The notes beneath the pieces were generated by a model that saw only the letters and a program-made list of their open reading frames with translations, searched no databases and had not been told where the DNA came from. Shown piece by piece: positions 55,381 through 63,410 of a stretch of DNA of 64,000 nt. Position numbers and translations under genes: made by a program. The DNA comes from Phycisphaerales bacterium (GTDB lineage Bacteria > Planctomycetota > Phycisphaerae > UBA1845 > Fen-1342). The first letter of the stretch is position 1, and each line of letters starts with the position of its first letter. The DNA lies in assembly GCA_016716475.1 (NCBI GenBank), contig JADJWG010000004.1, forward strand, positions 558,001 through 622,000. The letters run 5' to 3'.

Positions 55381-57137
55381 CGTTGAAGCGGATCAACAAG
55401 CTGGGGCAGTTGCTGTTGGACGAGGGCCTCGTGACGGAGGCCGACCTGCGTCGTGCCCTGGAGGCACAGCACAAGGACAACAAGCGGCTGGGCGAGCAGT
55501 TGATCGAACTGGGGGTGCTCTCGCCCCAGGCCATGCTGAGTGCGCTGGCACGGCAGCTCGGGGTGAAGGGTTGCCAGTTGCGGCATGGGTTGATCGATCC
55601 CTTGGTAGCCCGGCTGCTGGACCGGGAGGAGGCCGCACGGCTGAAAGCGCTGCCGCTCTTCAAGGTCCATGAAACCCTGACGGTCGCGATGGCTGAGCCG
55701 CAGTCGCTGCCGACGATCGACCGGCTGGGAGCGCTGACCGGCTGTCGTATCAACCCGGTGCTGGCGCTGGAACACAACATCCGGGAGTACCAGGAGAAGT
55801 ACCTCGGCGAGCAGGTGGACATCGACTCGTTCCTGGTCAACCTGACAGAGAGCGAAGTCAAGGTCGTTGAGCGGGAAAGTGTCGACGACGACTATGCCCA
55901 CGAAATCGGCCAGATGGTTGACGGCAGTCCGATCGTCAACCTGGTGAATCTGGCGATTATGACGGCTGTGCGTGATGGGGCCAGCGACATCCATATCGAG
56001 CCGCTCAAGCACATGACGCGGATTCGCTACCGGATCGACGGCAACCTGCGTGAACTGATGTCGCCGCCGCAGGGCATGCATGCGGCGATCGTGTCGCGTG
56101 TGAAGGTGATCGGTAAGATGGACATTGCCGAACGCCGCCTGCCGCAGGAAGGTCGGGTGCACGTCGTGGCCGAGGGCCGCGAGATCGACCTGCGCGTGTC
56201 GTCCATCCCGACACTGCTGGGCGAAAAGATCGTCCTGCGCATTCTCGATAAGAGCAAGCTCAATGTGTCGCTGGAGAAACTGGGCGTGCGGCCGGACCGG
56301 CTGGATGTGTTCCGACGGATTTTCTCGAAGCCGCACGGCATCGTGCTCGTGACCGGGCCGACGGGCAGCGGCAAGACGACCACGCTCTATTCCGTGCTGG
56401 ATCTGCTGGCGGCGCCCGAGCGAAACATTGTGACGATCGAAGACCCGGTCGAGTACCAACTTGATGGGATCAACCAGATCCAGGCGAATGAGCACATCGG
56501 AATGACGTTTGCGCGGGCCCTGCGCTCGATTCTGCGCCAGGATCCGGACGTGATCATGGTGGGCGAAATTCGTGACGCGGAGACAGCCCGCGTCGCGGTG
56601 CAGGCCGCCCTCACCGGACACCTGGTGCTTTCCACGCTACATACGAACAACGCACCGGGGGCGTTTGTGCGGCTCGCGGACATGGGGGTCGAGCGCTACC
56701 TGCTGGCGTCGGCGTTCAATGGGGTGGTGGCGCAGCGCCTGGCGCGGACGATCTGTCCGCACTGTCGCACGTCGTACTACCCACCGGAAACCGCGCTGGA
56801 AGATGCGGGCTGGCTGGGTGACACGAACCGCGTGTTCTTCAAGGGCGAGGGCTGCAAGCAGTGTCACGATAGCGGCTTTCGGGGTCGAGCCGGCATCTAC
56901 GAGATTCTCGAAGTGACGGAAGAATTGCGGAACGTGCTGCACCGCGCGGAGGACGAGGAGCAGATTCGGAGCGTGGCGCGCCGCTGTGGCTGGCGTCCGC
57001 TGCGGGAAGAGGGGCTGCTGCTGGTCGAGGAGGAACGTTCGACCCTGGAGGAAGTGCTGCGCGTGACCCACGCGGAGACCGAGAGCCGGACGCGCGCCGA
57101 GCAGCGCCTGCGGGCGACGGCCGCGTTGACGCCCTGA
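55377..57137 (+). CDS. GspE/PilB-type secretion ATPase
   Basis: A 586-residue cytoplasmic ATPase powering pilin assembly or type II secretion. The N-terminal MshEN-type domain (LGQLLLDEGLVTEADLRRAL) leads to the ATPase: SDIHIEPL (203-210), Walker A GPTGSGKTT (327-335), the Asp box TIEDPVEYQ, Walker B DPDVIMVGEIRDAET and GHLVLSTLHTNNA. A zinc-binding CxxC pair (CPHCRTSYY and CKQCHDSGF) is present as in PilB/GspE. ATG 55377 overlaps the STAS stop (ATGA). The sequence resembles both PilB and GspE; the operon decides neither. Confidence 0.93.
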   Translation: MTLKRINKLGQLLLDEGLVTEADLRRALEAQHKDNKRLGEQLIELGVLSPQAMLSALARQLGVKGCQLRHGLIDPLVARLLDREEAARLKALPLFKVHETLTVAMAEPQSLPTIDRLGALTGCRINPVLALEHNIREYQEKYLGEQVDIDSFLVNLTESEVKVVERESVDDDYAHEIGQMVDGSPIVNLVNLAIMTAVRDGASDIHIEPLKHMTRIRYRIDGNLRELMSPPQGMHAAIVSRVKVIGKMDIAERRLPQEGRVHVVAEGREIDLRVSSIPTLLGEKIVLRILDKSKLNVSLEKLGVRPDRLDVFRRIFSKPHGIVLVTGPTGSGKTTTLYSVLDLLAAPERNIVTIEDPVEYQLDGINQIQANEHIGMTFARALRSILRQDPDVIMVGEIRDAETARVAVQAALTGHLVLSTLHTNNAPGAFVRLADMGVERYLLASAFNGVVAQRLARTICPHCRTSYYPPETALEDAGWLGDTNRVFFKGEGCKQCHDSGFRGRAGIYEILEVTEELRNVLHRAEDEEQIRSVARRCGWRPLREEGLLLVEEERSTLEEVLRVTHAETESRTRAEQRLRATAALTP

Positions 57138-57147
57138 GAGGTTCGTG

Positions 57148-58362
57148 ATGCAGTTCGTCTTTGAAGCCATGCAGTCCGATGGGCGCACGGTGGTGGACCG
57201 GCTTGAAGCCGGCGGCCGCACCGAGGCGGTCGCGGCGCTGCGCGAGCGCGGGCTGATCGTGCTGCGCCTCGATGAGCAGGTCGTGGCTGCGAAGGCCGCG
57301 ACCGCGGCCTGGTTGAACCGTTGGAGCCAGGGCATCACGTTGCGCGACACCGTGCTGCTGACGCGGCAACTGCAAATGCTGCTGGAAGCCGGCTGCCCGC
57401 TTGTGCCAGCCCTTGTGGCCGCGGAGAGCCAGACCACCAAACCGCTCATGCGCGCGATCCTGCACCGGGTGCGCATCCGGGTCGAGGAAGGTGAAAGTCT
57501 GAGTGCGGCGTTGGCGGACGAGCGTCGCCATTTTGACCCCGTGTTCCTTAGCATGGTTGCGGCGGGCGAGGCCACGGCGACGCTGCCGAAGGTCTTCGGG
57601 CGGCTGGCAGCGCTCGCGCAGCAGCAACAGCAGGCCCGGCGCATGCTGACTGGTGCCCTCCTGTATCCGGCAGTGCTGTGCGTGATGCTGACGGCGGTGA
57701 TGCTCGTCCTACTCTTCTTCGTCGTGCCGCGGTTTCGCACGCTGTTCCTGAGTCTGAACTCCCCTTTGCCGCCCACGACGCTGTTGCTGTTTGATCTCTC
57801 ACGCTGGCTGGCAACGTGGTGGCCAGCGGTTGCGACCGCCGTGGTGCTGCTGGGGTTCGGCGTGGTGCTTGCACTGCATCTGCCGCGGACACGAACGGCG
57901 CTGGACGGGCTGCTCCTGCGATTGCCGCTGGTGGGTCGTGTGTTGGCGCGCCTCACGCTCGCGAAGGTGCTGCGCGTCTGGGCGGCGATGCTGCGCTCGC
58001 ACGTACCCCTGCTCGAGACCATCGACCAGTCTCGCGAGGCGGTCCGAAATGCGCGCTTCCTCCGGATGCTGGAGGATGTCAAGGAATCCGTGTCGTCCGG
58101 GGGTCGGGTCGGGCAGGCGCTGCATGATGCGCAGCTCGCGGATCCGATCGTGGTGTCGGCCATCCGTACGGGGGAGGAGAATGGCCGGCTTTCGGAGGCA
58201 ATAGACTTCGTTTCCGGCTGGGTCGACGAGGACAATGCGACGCTCCTGCAGGGTCTGACCCGCCTCGCAGAGCCGTTACTGCTCGCACTGATGGGCGTGG
58301 TGGTCGGATTTGTTGCGATGTCGCTGTTCCTGCCCTTGTTCGACCTGGCGACGGCCGGGTAG
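57148..58362 (+). CDS. GspF/PilC-type inner-membrane platform protein
   Basis: A 404-residue platform protein with two T2SF repeats and three transmembrane helices, one of which is VMLTAVMLVLLFFVVPRF near 175 and the last LLALMGVVVGFVAMSLFLPLF near the C-terminus. It begins with the family MQFVFEAMQSDGRTVVDRLEAGGRTEAVAALRERG and contains LTRQLQMLLEAGCPLVPAL. It anchors the ATPase and moves pilins. It lies 10 bp after the ATPase gene with ATG preceded by GAGAGG. Confidence 0.92.
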   Translation: MQFVFEAMQSDGRTVVDRLEAGGRTEAVAALRERGLIVLRLDEQVVAAKAATAAWLNRWSQGITLRDTVLLTRQLQMLLEAGCPLVPALVAAESQTTKPLMRAILHRVRIRVEEGESLSAALADERRHFDPVFLSMVAAGEATATLPKVFGRLAALAQQQQQARRMLTGALLYPAVLCVMLTAVMLVLLFFVVPRFRTLFLSLNSPLPPTTLLLFDLSRWLATWWPAVATAVVLLGFGVVLALHLPRTRTALDGLLLRLPLVGRVLARLTLAKVLRVWAAMLRSHVPLLETIDQSREAVRNARFLRMLEDVKESVSSGGRVGQALHDAQLADPIVVSAIRTGEENGRLSEAIDFVSGWVDEDNATLLQGLTRLAEPLLLALMGVVVGFVAMSLFLPLFDLATAG

Positions 58363-58373
58363 GAGCTTTGCTC

Positions 58374-59465
58374 GTGTTGACGCTGACCCGTACGACCCGC
58401 TCGGCCATCGTGTTCGACGTAGGTGCCGCCGGCGCGCGGGCCTGCCAATTGAGGGGCAGTGTGGCGCGTCCGCGACTGGCAGACGCCTTCGAGGTGGAGT
58501 TGCCGGCGCCGGACGACAATGCGACTCCCCGCGGCGCGCGACTCGATGCCGCGCAGCTCGGGCTGTTCGTCGAGCAGGCGCGTTTTGCCGGCCGCGCAGT
58601 AGCGTTGGTCGTCTCACCACCCGACGTGCGTTATCACCCGCTGCACCTGCCAGAGGCCGCACTGCAACAGCCGGATGAACGCATTATCCAGGCGCTGCGC
58701 TGGGAGGTCGCCCAGGACAGCCGCATGGCGGCCGAGCAGCTCGAAGTGCGCTTTTGGCGCCTGCCGCCCGCACGTGGGCAACATGCCAACGTTCTGGCGG
58801 TGTCGTTGTCGGCGGAGCTGGCGCTCCAATGGTGTGATGCACTGGCGGCCGAGGAACTCGAACTGTGCCGGATCGAGACGGTTCCGGGAGCGCTGGTGCG
58901 GGCGGCCCTCGCGGGCTTGCAGCCGGGGCCGCAAGACCTGTGGGCGGTGCTCGACCTGGGCTTGCGACACACCACGCTCACGGTGGTGGTGGGCACGGTT
59001 CCGGTGTACGTGCGTTGCCTGGGGGGGAATGCGGACCAGTGGACGCGACAGGTGGTTGAAGTCTGCCAGGTTGGCCGCAACGTGGCCGAGCGCCTGATGC
59101 GCGAACATGGAATTCGAGCGGCCGATCGTAGTACCCGCAGCGCGGCGACCGGTCGCGGAGCGATCTGGGCGAGCGATATCGGCGGGGTGCTGAGTAGCGT
59201 ACTGCGCCCACCGTTGCTGGCACTGACGCAGGAAATCGGGCGCTGCCTGAGCTACGTGATGCAGAGCTATGCGGACGTGGGTACGCCACGGTTGCTGCTG
59301 GCCGGGGGTGGTGCCAACCTGCTGGGGTTGGATGAACTGCTCCGCCACGAGCTGGGCATCGAGGTACTGTGCTACGCCGAGGCCTGCGGCGCGCCGGCGG
59401 GCCTGAACGCGCGGACCGCGGCGGCTTACGGTGGAGCCCTGCTCGACCTGGAGACCCGCGGATGA
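58374..59465 (+). CDS. pilM: PilM-like assembly protein
   Basis: A 363-residue actin-fold protein like PilM or GspL's cytoplasmic part, which forms the inner-membrane assembly platform with PilN and PilO. FDVGAAGARACQLRG is the phosphate-1 loop, ALRWEVAQDSRM the interaction segment and LLLAGGGANLLGLDELL the adenosine motif. GTG 58374 was chosen because AGGAG ends eight bases before it. The next gene overlaps by four bases. Confidence 0.85.
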   Translation: MLTLTRTTRSAIVFDVGAAGARACQLRGSVARPRLADAFEVELPAPDDNATPRGARLDAAQLGLFVEQARFAGRAVALVVSPPDVRYHPLHLPEAALQQPDERIIQALRWEVAQDSRMAAEQLEVRFWRLPPARGQHANVLAVSLSAELALQWCDALAAEELELCRIETVPGALVRAALAGLQPGPQDLWAVLDLGLRHTTLTVVVGTVPVYVRCLGGNADQWTRQVVEVCQVGRNVAERLMREHGIRAADRSTRSAATGRGAIWASDIGGVLSSVLRPPLLALTQEIGRCLSYVMQSYADVGTPRLLLAGGGANLLGLDELLRHELGIEVLCYAEACGAPAGLNARTAAAYGGALLDLETRG

Positions 59466-60097
59466 CCTGCTCGATCAACCTCGTGCCGGAAGTCCGCCTG
59501 CATGCCCGGGCACGGGTACGGCGACGCATGCGTTGGCTCGTGGCCGCCGGGCTGCTGGCGAGCATCAACCTGCTGATCGGCTTGGGCCATCTGGCGATGT
59601 ACCGCAGCGTCCAGACTTCCACACGTGAGCTCGAATTCGTCCAGGGGCAGCGCGGCGACGTCGAGCGGCGCCTGGTGGCACTGCTTACGCAACGCGATGC
59701 GCTGCTGGAGCAGCTCGAGCGCGCGCTCCGGGCCCGGCAGTTGCAACCCTGGCCGGGGCGCCTGGTGCGGCTGCACGAAATCATGCCCGAGGGCGTCTTC
59801 CTGACAACTCTTTCGCTGGCGAGCGAGGATGAGGCCCCCGAGAGTCGGGGCCGGCGCACCGTGCGGCCGGCGGGCACCGGGGCGGTGCCGGCGAACGAGA
59901 CCCGTGCGGGCGGCGCTCGTGTGGAGTTGCGGGGCTTTGCCGTGGATCACCCGGCGCTGTTGCAGTTTCTGCAAGCCCTGCGAGAGTTGCCCGACTGGCG
60001 CGTCGTCGAACTGATCCGTGCGGAGCGCGAGCCCTTCGGGTCCGGGGCGGCGGTGGCTTTTGACCTGCTCTGTCAGCCCCGGGAGGGTTCACCATGA
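59462..60097 (+). CDS. pilN: PilN-like assembly protein
   Basis: A 211-residue bitopic protein. The cytoplasmic tip is MTCSINLVPEVRLHARARVRRRM, where INLVPE matches the PilM-binding INLLP motif of PilN, followed by one helix (LVAAGLLASINLLIGLGHL), a coiled coil (ELEFVQGQRGDVERRLVALLTQRDALL) and a small domain. It starts in the ATGA overlap with PilM and overlaps PilO by four bases. Confidence 0.85.
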   Translation: MTCSINLVPEVRLHARARVRRRMRWLVAAGLLASINLLIGLGHLAMYRSVQTSTRELEFVQGQRGDVERRLVALLTQRDALLEQLERALRARQLQPWPGRLVRLHEIMPEGVFLTTLSLASEDEAPESRGRRTVRPAGTGAVPANETRAGGARVELRGFAVDHPALLQFLQALRELPDWRVVELIRAEREPFGSGAAVAFDLLCQPREGSP

Positions 60098-60690
60098 TCC
60101 TCTGTCGGCGACCGTGGTTGGTATACGACACCGATGCCCTGGGAGCCGCGGCCGTGCTGCTTTTGGTCGCGGTGGGGGCCTGGCTGGTGACTGGTCCGGG
60201 GCCACGAGTGTGGCAGGAGCACCGCGGTTCGCAGGCGGCCCATGCCGCGGCGAAGAGTGGACTCTACGCCGACCTCGCGGCGTTGGACGACTACCAGCGT
60301 GGTGTCGGGGCGCTCCAGTCCACTCTGACCGAAAGCGTTGCGGCGGTTCCCCGGTTCGAACGCTTCTCGGCGATCCTCGAAGAAATCGCTGCTGAGGTGC
60401 GCGGTGCCGAGCTCGACTTGCTGAGTGTGACCCCGCAGCCGTCCCAGCGTGAAGGGGCCTATCTGGTCGCCGATGTACACGTTGGGGCACGCGGTTCCAG
60501 TGTGAACTTCGTATGTTTTCTGGACGCATTCGCGCGGCGCAACCCGCACCATGCCCTCCGTGCGTGCCGCGTGCAACGTCAGCCGGCTTCCGCCGAGGCG
60601 CTCTGTGAGCTGCAATGGACGTTGCGCTTCTACTTCCTGCCGGGTGATGACGCCGTGGCCTTGCGCCCGGAGGTCGAAGGGAGCCGGTGA
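60094..60690 (+). CDS. pilO: PilO-like assembly protein
   Basis: A 198-residue bitopic protein: a short cytoplasmic N-terminus, one helix (LGAAAVLLLVAVGAWLVTG), a coiled coil and a ferredoxin-like fold typical of PilO/GspM (VPRFERFSAILEEIAAEVRG, FLDAFARRNPHHALRACRV). Called by order and size rather than by strong sequence identity; GspM is an equal name. Overlaps its neighbours at both ends. Confidence 0.75.
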   Translation: MILCRRPWLVYDTDALGAAAVLLLVAVGAWLVTGPGPRVWQEHRGSQAAHAAAKSGLYADLAALDDYQRGVGALQSTLTESVAAVPRFERFSAILEEIAAEVRGAELDLLSVTPQPSQREGAYLVADVHVGARGSSVNFVCFLDAFARRNPHHALRACRVQRQPASAEALCELQWTLRFYFLPGDDAVALRPEVEGSR

Positions 60691-61247
60691 TGTTCGGCGG
60701 ACTGCGACAACGGATTCTCGGCGGTGCCCTTGTGCTGGTGGGCTTGGCGTGGGGCCTGGATGCAAGCGGTGTCGGCCGCCCACAGCGTGCTGCGGCCGGG
60801 GCTGCCGCGCCGGCGGCCGTGTCAACGCCCTCGCGCTGGCAGGATCTCACGGAGACACTGGCGGTCCTGCGCGGTGGGGACTACGAGTCGATTGCGCCGC
60901 GGTTGGCGCATGCCCGCCGCGATCTGTTCGCGCCCGGAGACGCCTTGGCGGCGCTGCAAGTCCCACTCGTTGAGGAGACGCTTGCGGCTGAGACGCCCCT
61001 GCCACAGACCGCCGAGCGGCCGTTCGCGGAACGTTATCGGCTGCGTGCCGTGCTGCTTGGGCGTGTGCCGCAGGCCATTCTCAATGACGATGTGCTGACG
61101 TTGAACTCGGACGTCGCGGGCTACCGGTTGGTGGAACTTCGGCGGGATGCGGCGGTGTTTGAAGCGTTGGCAGGGCACGAGCGAGTCGAACTCCGGCTTG
61201 TACCGGGTCCGGGAACATCTGGCGCTGCTGCCGAGAGAGCACGCTAG
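60690..61247 (+). CDS. GspC/PilP-like periplasmic protein
   Basis: A 185-residue protein with one N-terminal helix (ILGGALVLVGLAWGLDASGV), an Ala/Pro linker, and a C-terminal region (YRLRAVLLGRVPQAILNDDVLTLNSDVAGYRLVELRRDAAVFEALAGHERVELRLV) whose pattern (RDLFAPG, then LxAVLxG...AIL, then GYxLVEL) is that of the secretin-docking HR domain in GspC or PilP. The match is short, so function is inferred mostly from position. ATG 60690 overlaps the PilO stop. Confidence 0.65.
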   Translation: MFGGLRQRILGGALVLVGLAWGLDASGVGRPQRAAAGAAAPAAVSTPSRWQDLTETLAVLRGGDYESIAPRLAHARRDLFAPGDALAALQVPLVEETLAAETPLPQTAERPFAERYRLRAVLLGRVPQAILNDDVLTLNSDVAGYRLVELRRDAAVFEALAGHERVELRLVPGPGTSGAAAERAR

Positions 61248-61458
61248 GGGCCGCAGTATTGGGTAGCCGACGGAATCGAGATCAGGGTGCGGGAGTGAGG
61301 TTTGACAAACTACTGGTCATGCGCATCTCAAGGTCCCTGCGGGATGCGACGATGCACCGTGCGGAGACTTGGTTGAATCCTGGTGGTCGGGCCCACGGGT
61401 CGCTGTGAGCCGATCTCGACCACCACAACGATCTATGCGTGCGAACAGGAGTACCCCC

Positions 61459-61968
61459 ATGGCGCGAAGCACTGGCACCCGCGCACCCGCCTTCTCACTT
61501 GTGGAACTCGTCGTTGTTATTGTAATCATCGGGATTCTGGCGGCGATCGCCGTTCCGCGTCTCAGCCGTGGTTCGGCGGGTGCCTCGCAGTCGGCGGTGT
61601 CGGCGAATCTCGCCACCGTCCGCGCCGCGATCGAGCTCTACGCAGCGGAGCATGGCGGAAACTACCCCGGACCCGACGCCGCCGGGTTCGTCAGTAAGCT
61701 GACGATGTTCACCTCGTATGCCGGCGCCACGAGCGCCACTAAGGATACGACCCACAAGTTCGGACCGTACCTGCTTGCCATTCCGCCGTGCCCGGTGGGT
61801 GAGAACGCCAGCAAGCCGAGTGCAGCGAATGTCCTGATCTCCGCGACGAGTCCGCCGACGCCGGACCCGAGTGGTGGCGAGGGTTGGGTCTACAACCCGA
61901 ACACGGGTGAGTTCCTGCCGAACACGACTCAGATGGATGACTCCGGAAACCCTTTCAACGGGTACTAG
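61459..61968 (+). CDS. gspG: Major pseudopilin, GspG-like
   Basis: A 169-residue pseudopilin. The prepilin signal is RAPAFSLVELVVVIVIIGILAAIAVPRL, so cleavage would occur after Ala instead of the usual Gly. The globular part (RAAIELYAAEHGGNYPG, FGPYLLAIPPCPVGENA, GGEGWVYNPNTGEF) resembles GspG, which often ends this way. ATG 61459 is preferred because AGGAG (61447-61451) lies seven bases upstream; ATG 61435 is possible. It ends the operon, before a terminator. Confidence 0.88.
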   Translation: MARSTGTRAPAFSLVELVVVIVIIGILAAIAVPRLSRGSAGASQSAVSANLATVRAAIELYAAEHGGNYPGPDAAGFVSKLTMFTSYAGATSATKDTTHKFGPYLLAIPPCPVGENASKPSAANVLISATSPPTPDPSGGEGWVYNPNTGEFLPNTTQMDDSGNPFNGY

Positions 61969-62074
61969 GGCTGCGCGGCAAGGCGCTTGACGCCGACGAC
62001 GATCTCAAAGCGCTGCCCTGAAACCTGGATTCCACTTCGCACGTACCGGGGTGCGGTACAAAGGGAATGTGCGG

Positions 62075-62100
62075 GCCGGTCGCCCAGAAGGGCGACCGGC
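62075..62100. terminator. Strong terminator between the operon and the TPR gene
   Basis: GCCGGTCGCCC and GGGCGACCGGC form a perfect 11-bp stem with an AGAA tetraloop in the convergent gap between the gspG-like gene and the TPR lipoprotein gene. Confidence 0.65.
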
Positions 62101-62173
62101 TCGCGGCCGTTTCAAGGGGCGGCGCGGCTCTGGACACACTTCCAGAGTTGTTGCCGGCAGGTTTCTGGTGGTT

Positions 62174-63322
62174 TCAGTCGCCGAGCTGTTCCAGCCGGAT
62201 TACGACGGGGCTATCCGGGCGCAGAGCCCGTAATCGCCGTGCGTACTCCCCGTACGGTTTGTCCGCGCCGCTGCGCCACGCCAACACAACCGCCACCTCA
62301 AGACTCCGCAGGTCCTGGGGCGCTGTCTGTAGTGCTTGCTCGACCGTGGCAAGGCCAGCGGCCACATCACCGTCCCCCGCCAGACAGCAGGCCAGTAAGC
62401 GCAGCGCGGCTACGTGCCTGCGGTCCTGTGCAAGTACGACGGCGAGGTGGGGGCGTGCTGCTGCAAAGAGGCCGGCACCGAAATACGCCTCGGCAAGACG
62501 GAGACGCAGATGGGGTGCCGTGGGATCCGCCTGGGACAGGCCCTCGAGCAGTGGAATCGCTTCGGCGTACCGGCCCGCGTTGCAGAGGGCCTCGGCAAGA
62601 CGCTCGGTGTGCTCTCGGTCGGCGGCGGGGTTGACGGCGGCCTGCTGCCAGGCGCCGACGGCGGACTGCCAGTCGCCGCGCTGCTCATGACATTCGGCGA
62701 CGGCGGCGTGCCATGCAGCTTCCCAGCCAAAACGGTCCCGCTGCATGTGGAGTTCGGCGAGGGCGGCATCGGGCTGGCGCAGTTGAAGCTGAGTCTGCAC
62801 CAGTGCGGCGAGATAAGACCATTCGTCCGGTGCGCCGCGCACCGCCCGCTGGTATTCGTCACGAGCCAGCTCCCAGCGTTGCTGCTGTTGCTGAATGATG
62901 CCGCGCAGATAGGCACAGACCGCGGCCGACGGACCCTCTTCCGGATACTTTGCAAGCAGCTCCAGGGCTTCGACACTTCGGCCGGAGGCGAGCCAGATCC
63001 GGGCACGCAAAGCATAGAGCTCGACATCCTCGGGCGTCAGGCGCTGGGCCTCGGCGATGGTCCGCTCGGCAGCGACCAGGTTGCCGGCATCGACCTGGTC
63101 GGAAGCCATGCGGGCCTTAACTTGGGCGCGGGCGGTGTTCCAGTGGGCCTGGCCTTCATCGCGAGCGGTCGGCGGCAACTCGGTGCAGCCCAGCAGCAGC
63201 AGTGTGATCGGCAGGACGGCGAGTCGCCGGAGACGATTCGTGTAGAACCGGGCTGGTGGCGCTGCATACAGTGTGAGCACGGCATCCGAGTACATCAGGC
63301 GGCGTATGAGGGGTGTGGGCAT
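62174..63322 (-). CDS. TPR lipoprotein
   Basis: A 382-residue protein with a lipobox (LPITLLLLGC, Cys46) and about seven tetratricopeptide repeats between residues 75 and 375 (VELYALRARIWLASGRSVEALELLAKYP, WELARDEYQRAVRGAPDEWSYLAALVQTQ, RLAEALCNAGRYAEAIPLLEGLSQADP). It probably sits in the outer membrane or periplasm as a pilotin-like partner for the secretin whose gene ends 88 bp upstream. The N-terminal 36 residues before the lipobox are unusually long, so the true start may be ATG 63295. Confidence 0.75.
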   Translation of the reverse strand: MPTPLIRRLMYSDAVLTLYAAPPARFYTNRLRRLAVLPITLLLLGCTELPPTARDEGQAHWNTARAQVKARMASDQVDAGNLVAAERTIAEAQRLTPEDVELYALRARIWLASGRSVEALELLAKYPEEGPSAAVCAYLRGIIQQQQQRWELARDEYQRAVRGAPDEWSYLAALVQTQLQLRQPDAALAELHMQRDRFGWEAAWHAAVAECHEQRGDWQSAVGAWQQAAVNPAADREHTERLAEALCNAGRYAEAIPLLEGLSQADPTAPHLRLRLAEAYFGAGLFAAARPHLAVVLAQDRRHVAALRLLACCLAGDGDVAAGLATVEQALQTAPQDLRSLEVAVVLAWRSGADKPYGEYARRLRALRPDSPVVIRLEQLGD

Positions 63323-63410
63323 GGGTACTCTCGATCAGCAATGACCCGTGGAGGGTTCAGAACTCGACCGCCCGGGCCGTGAAGGGCCGTGAAACCTGCG
63401 TGCGCAACCC

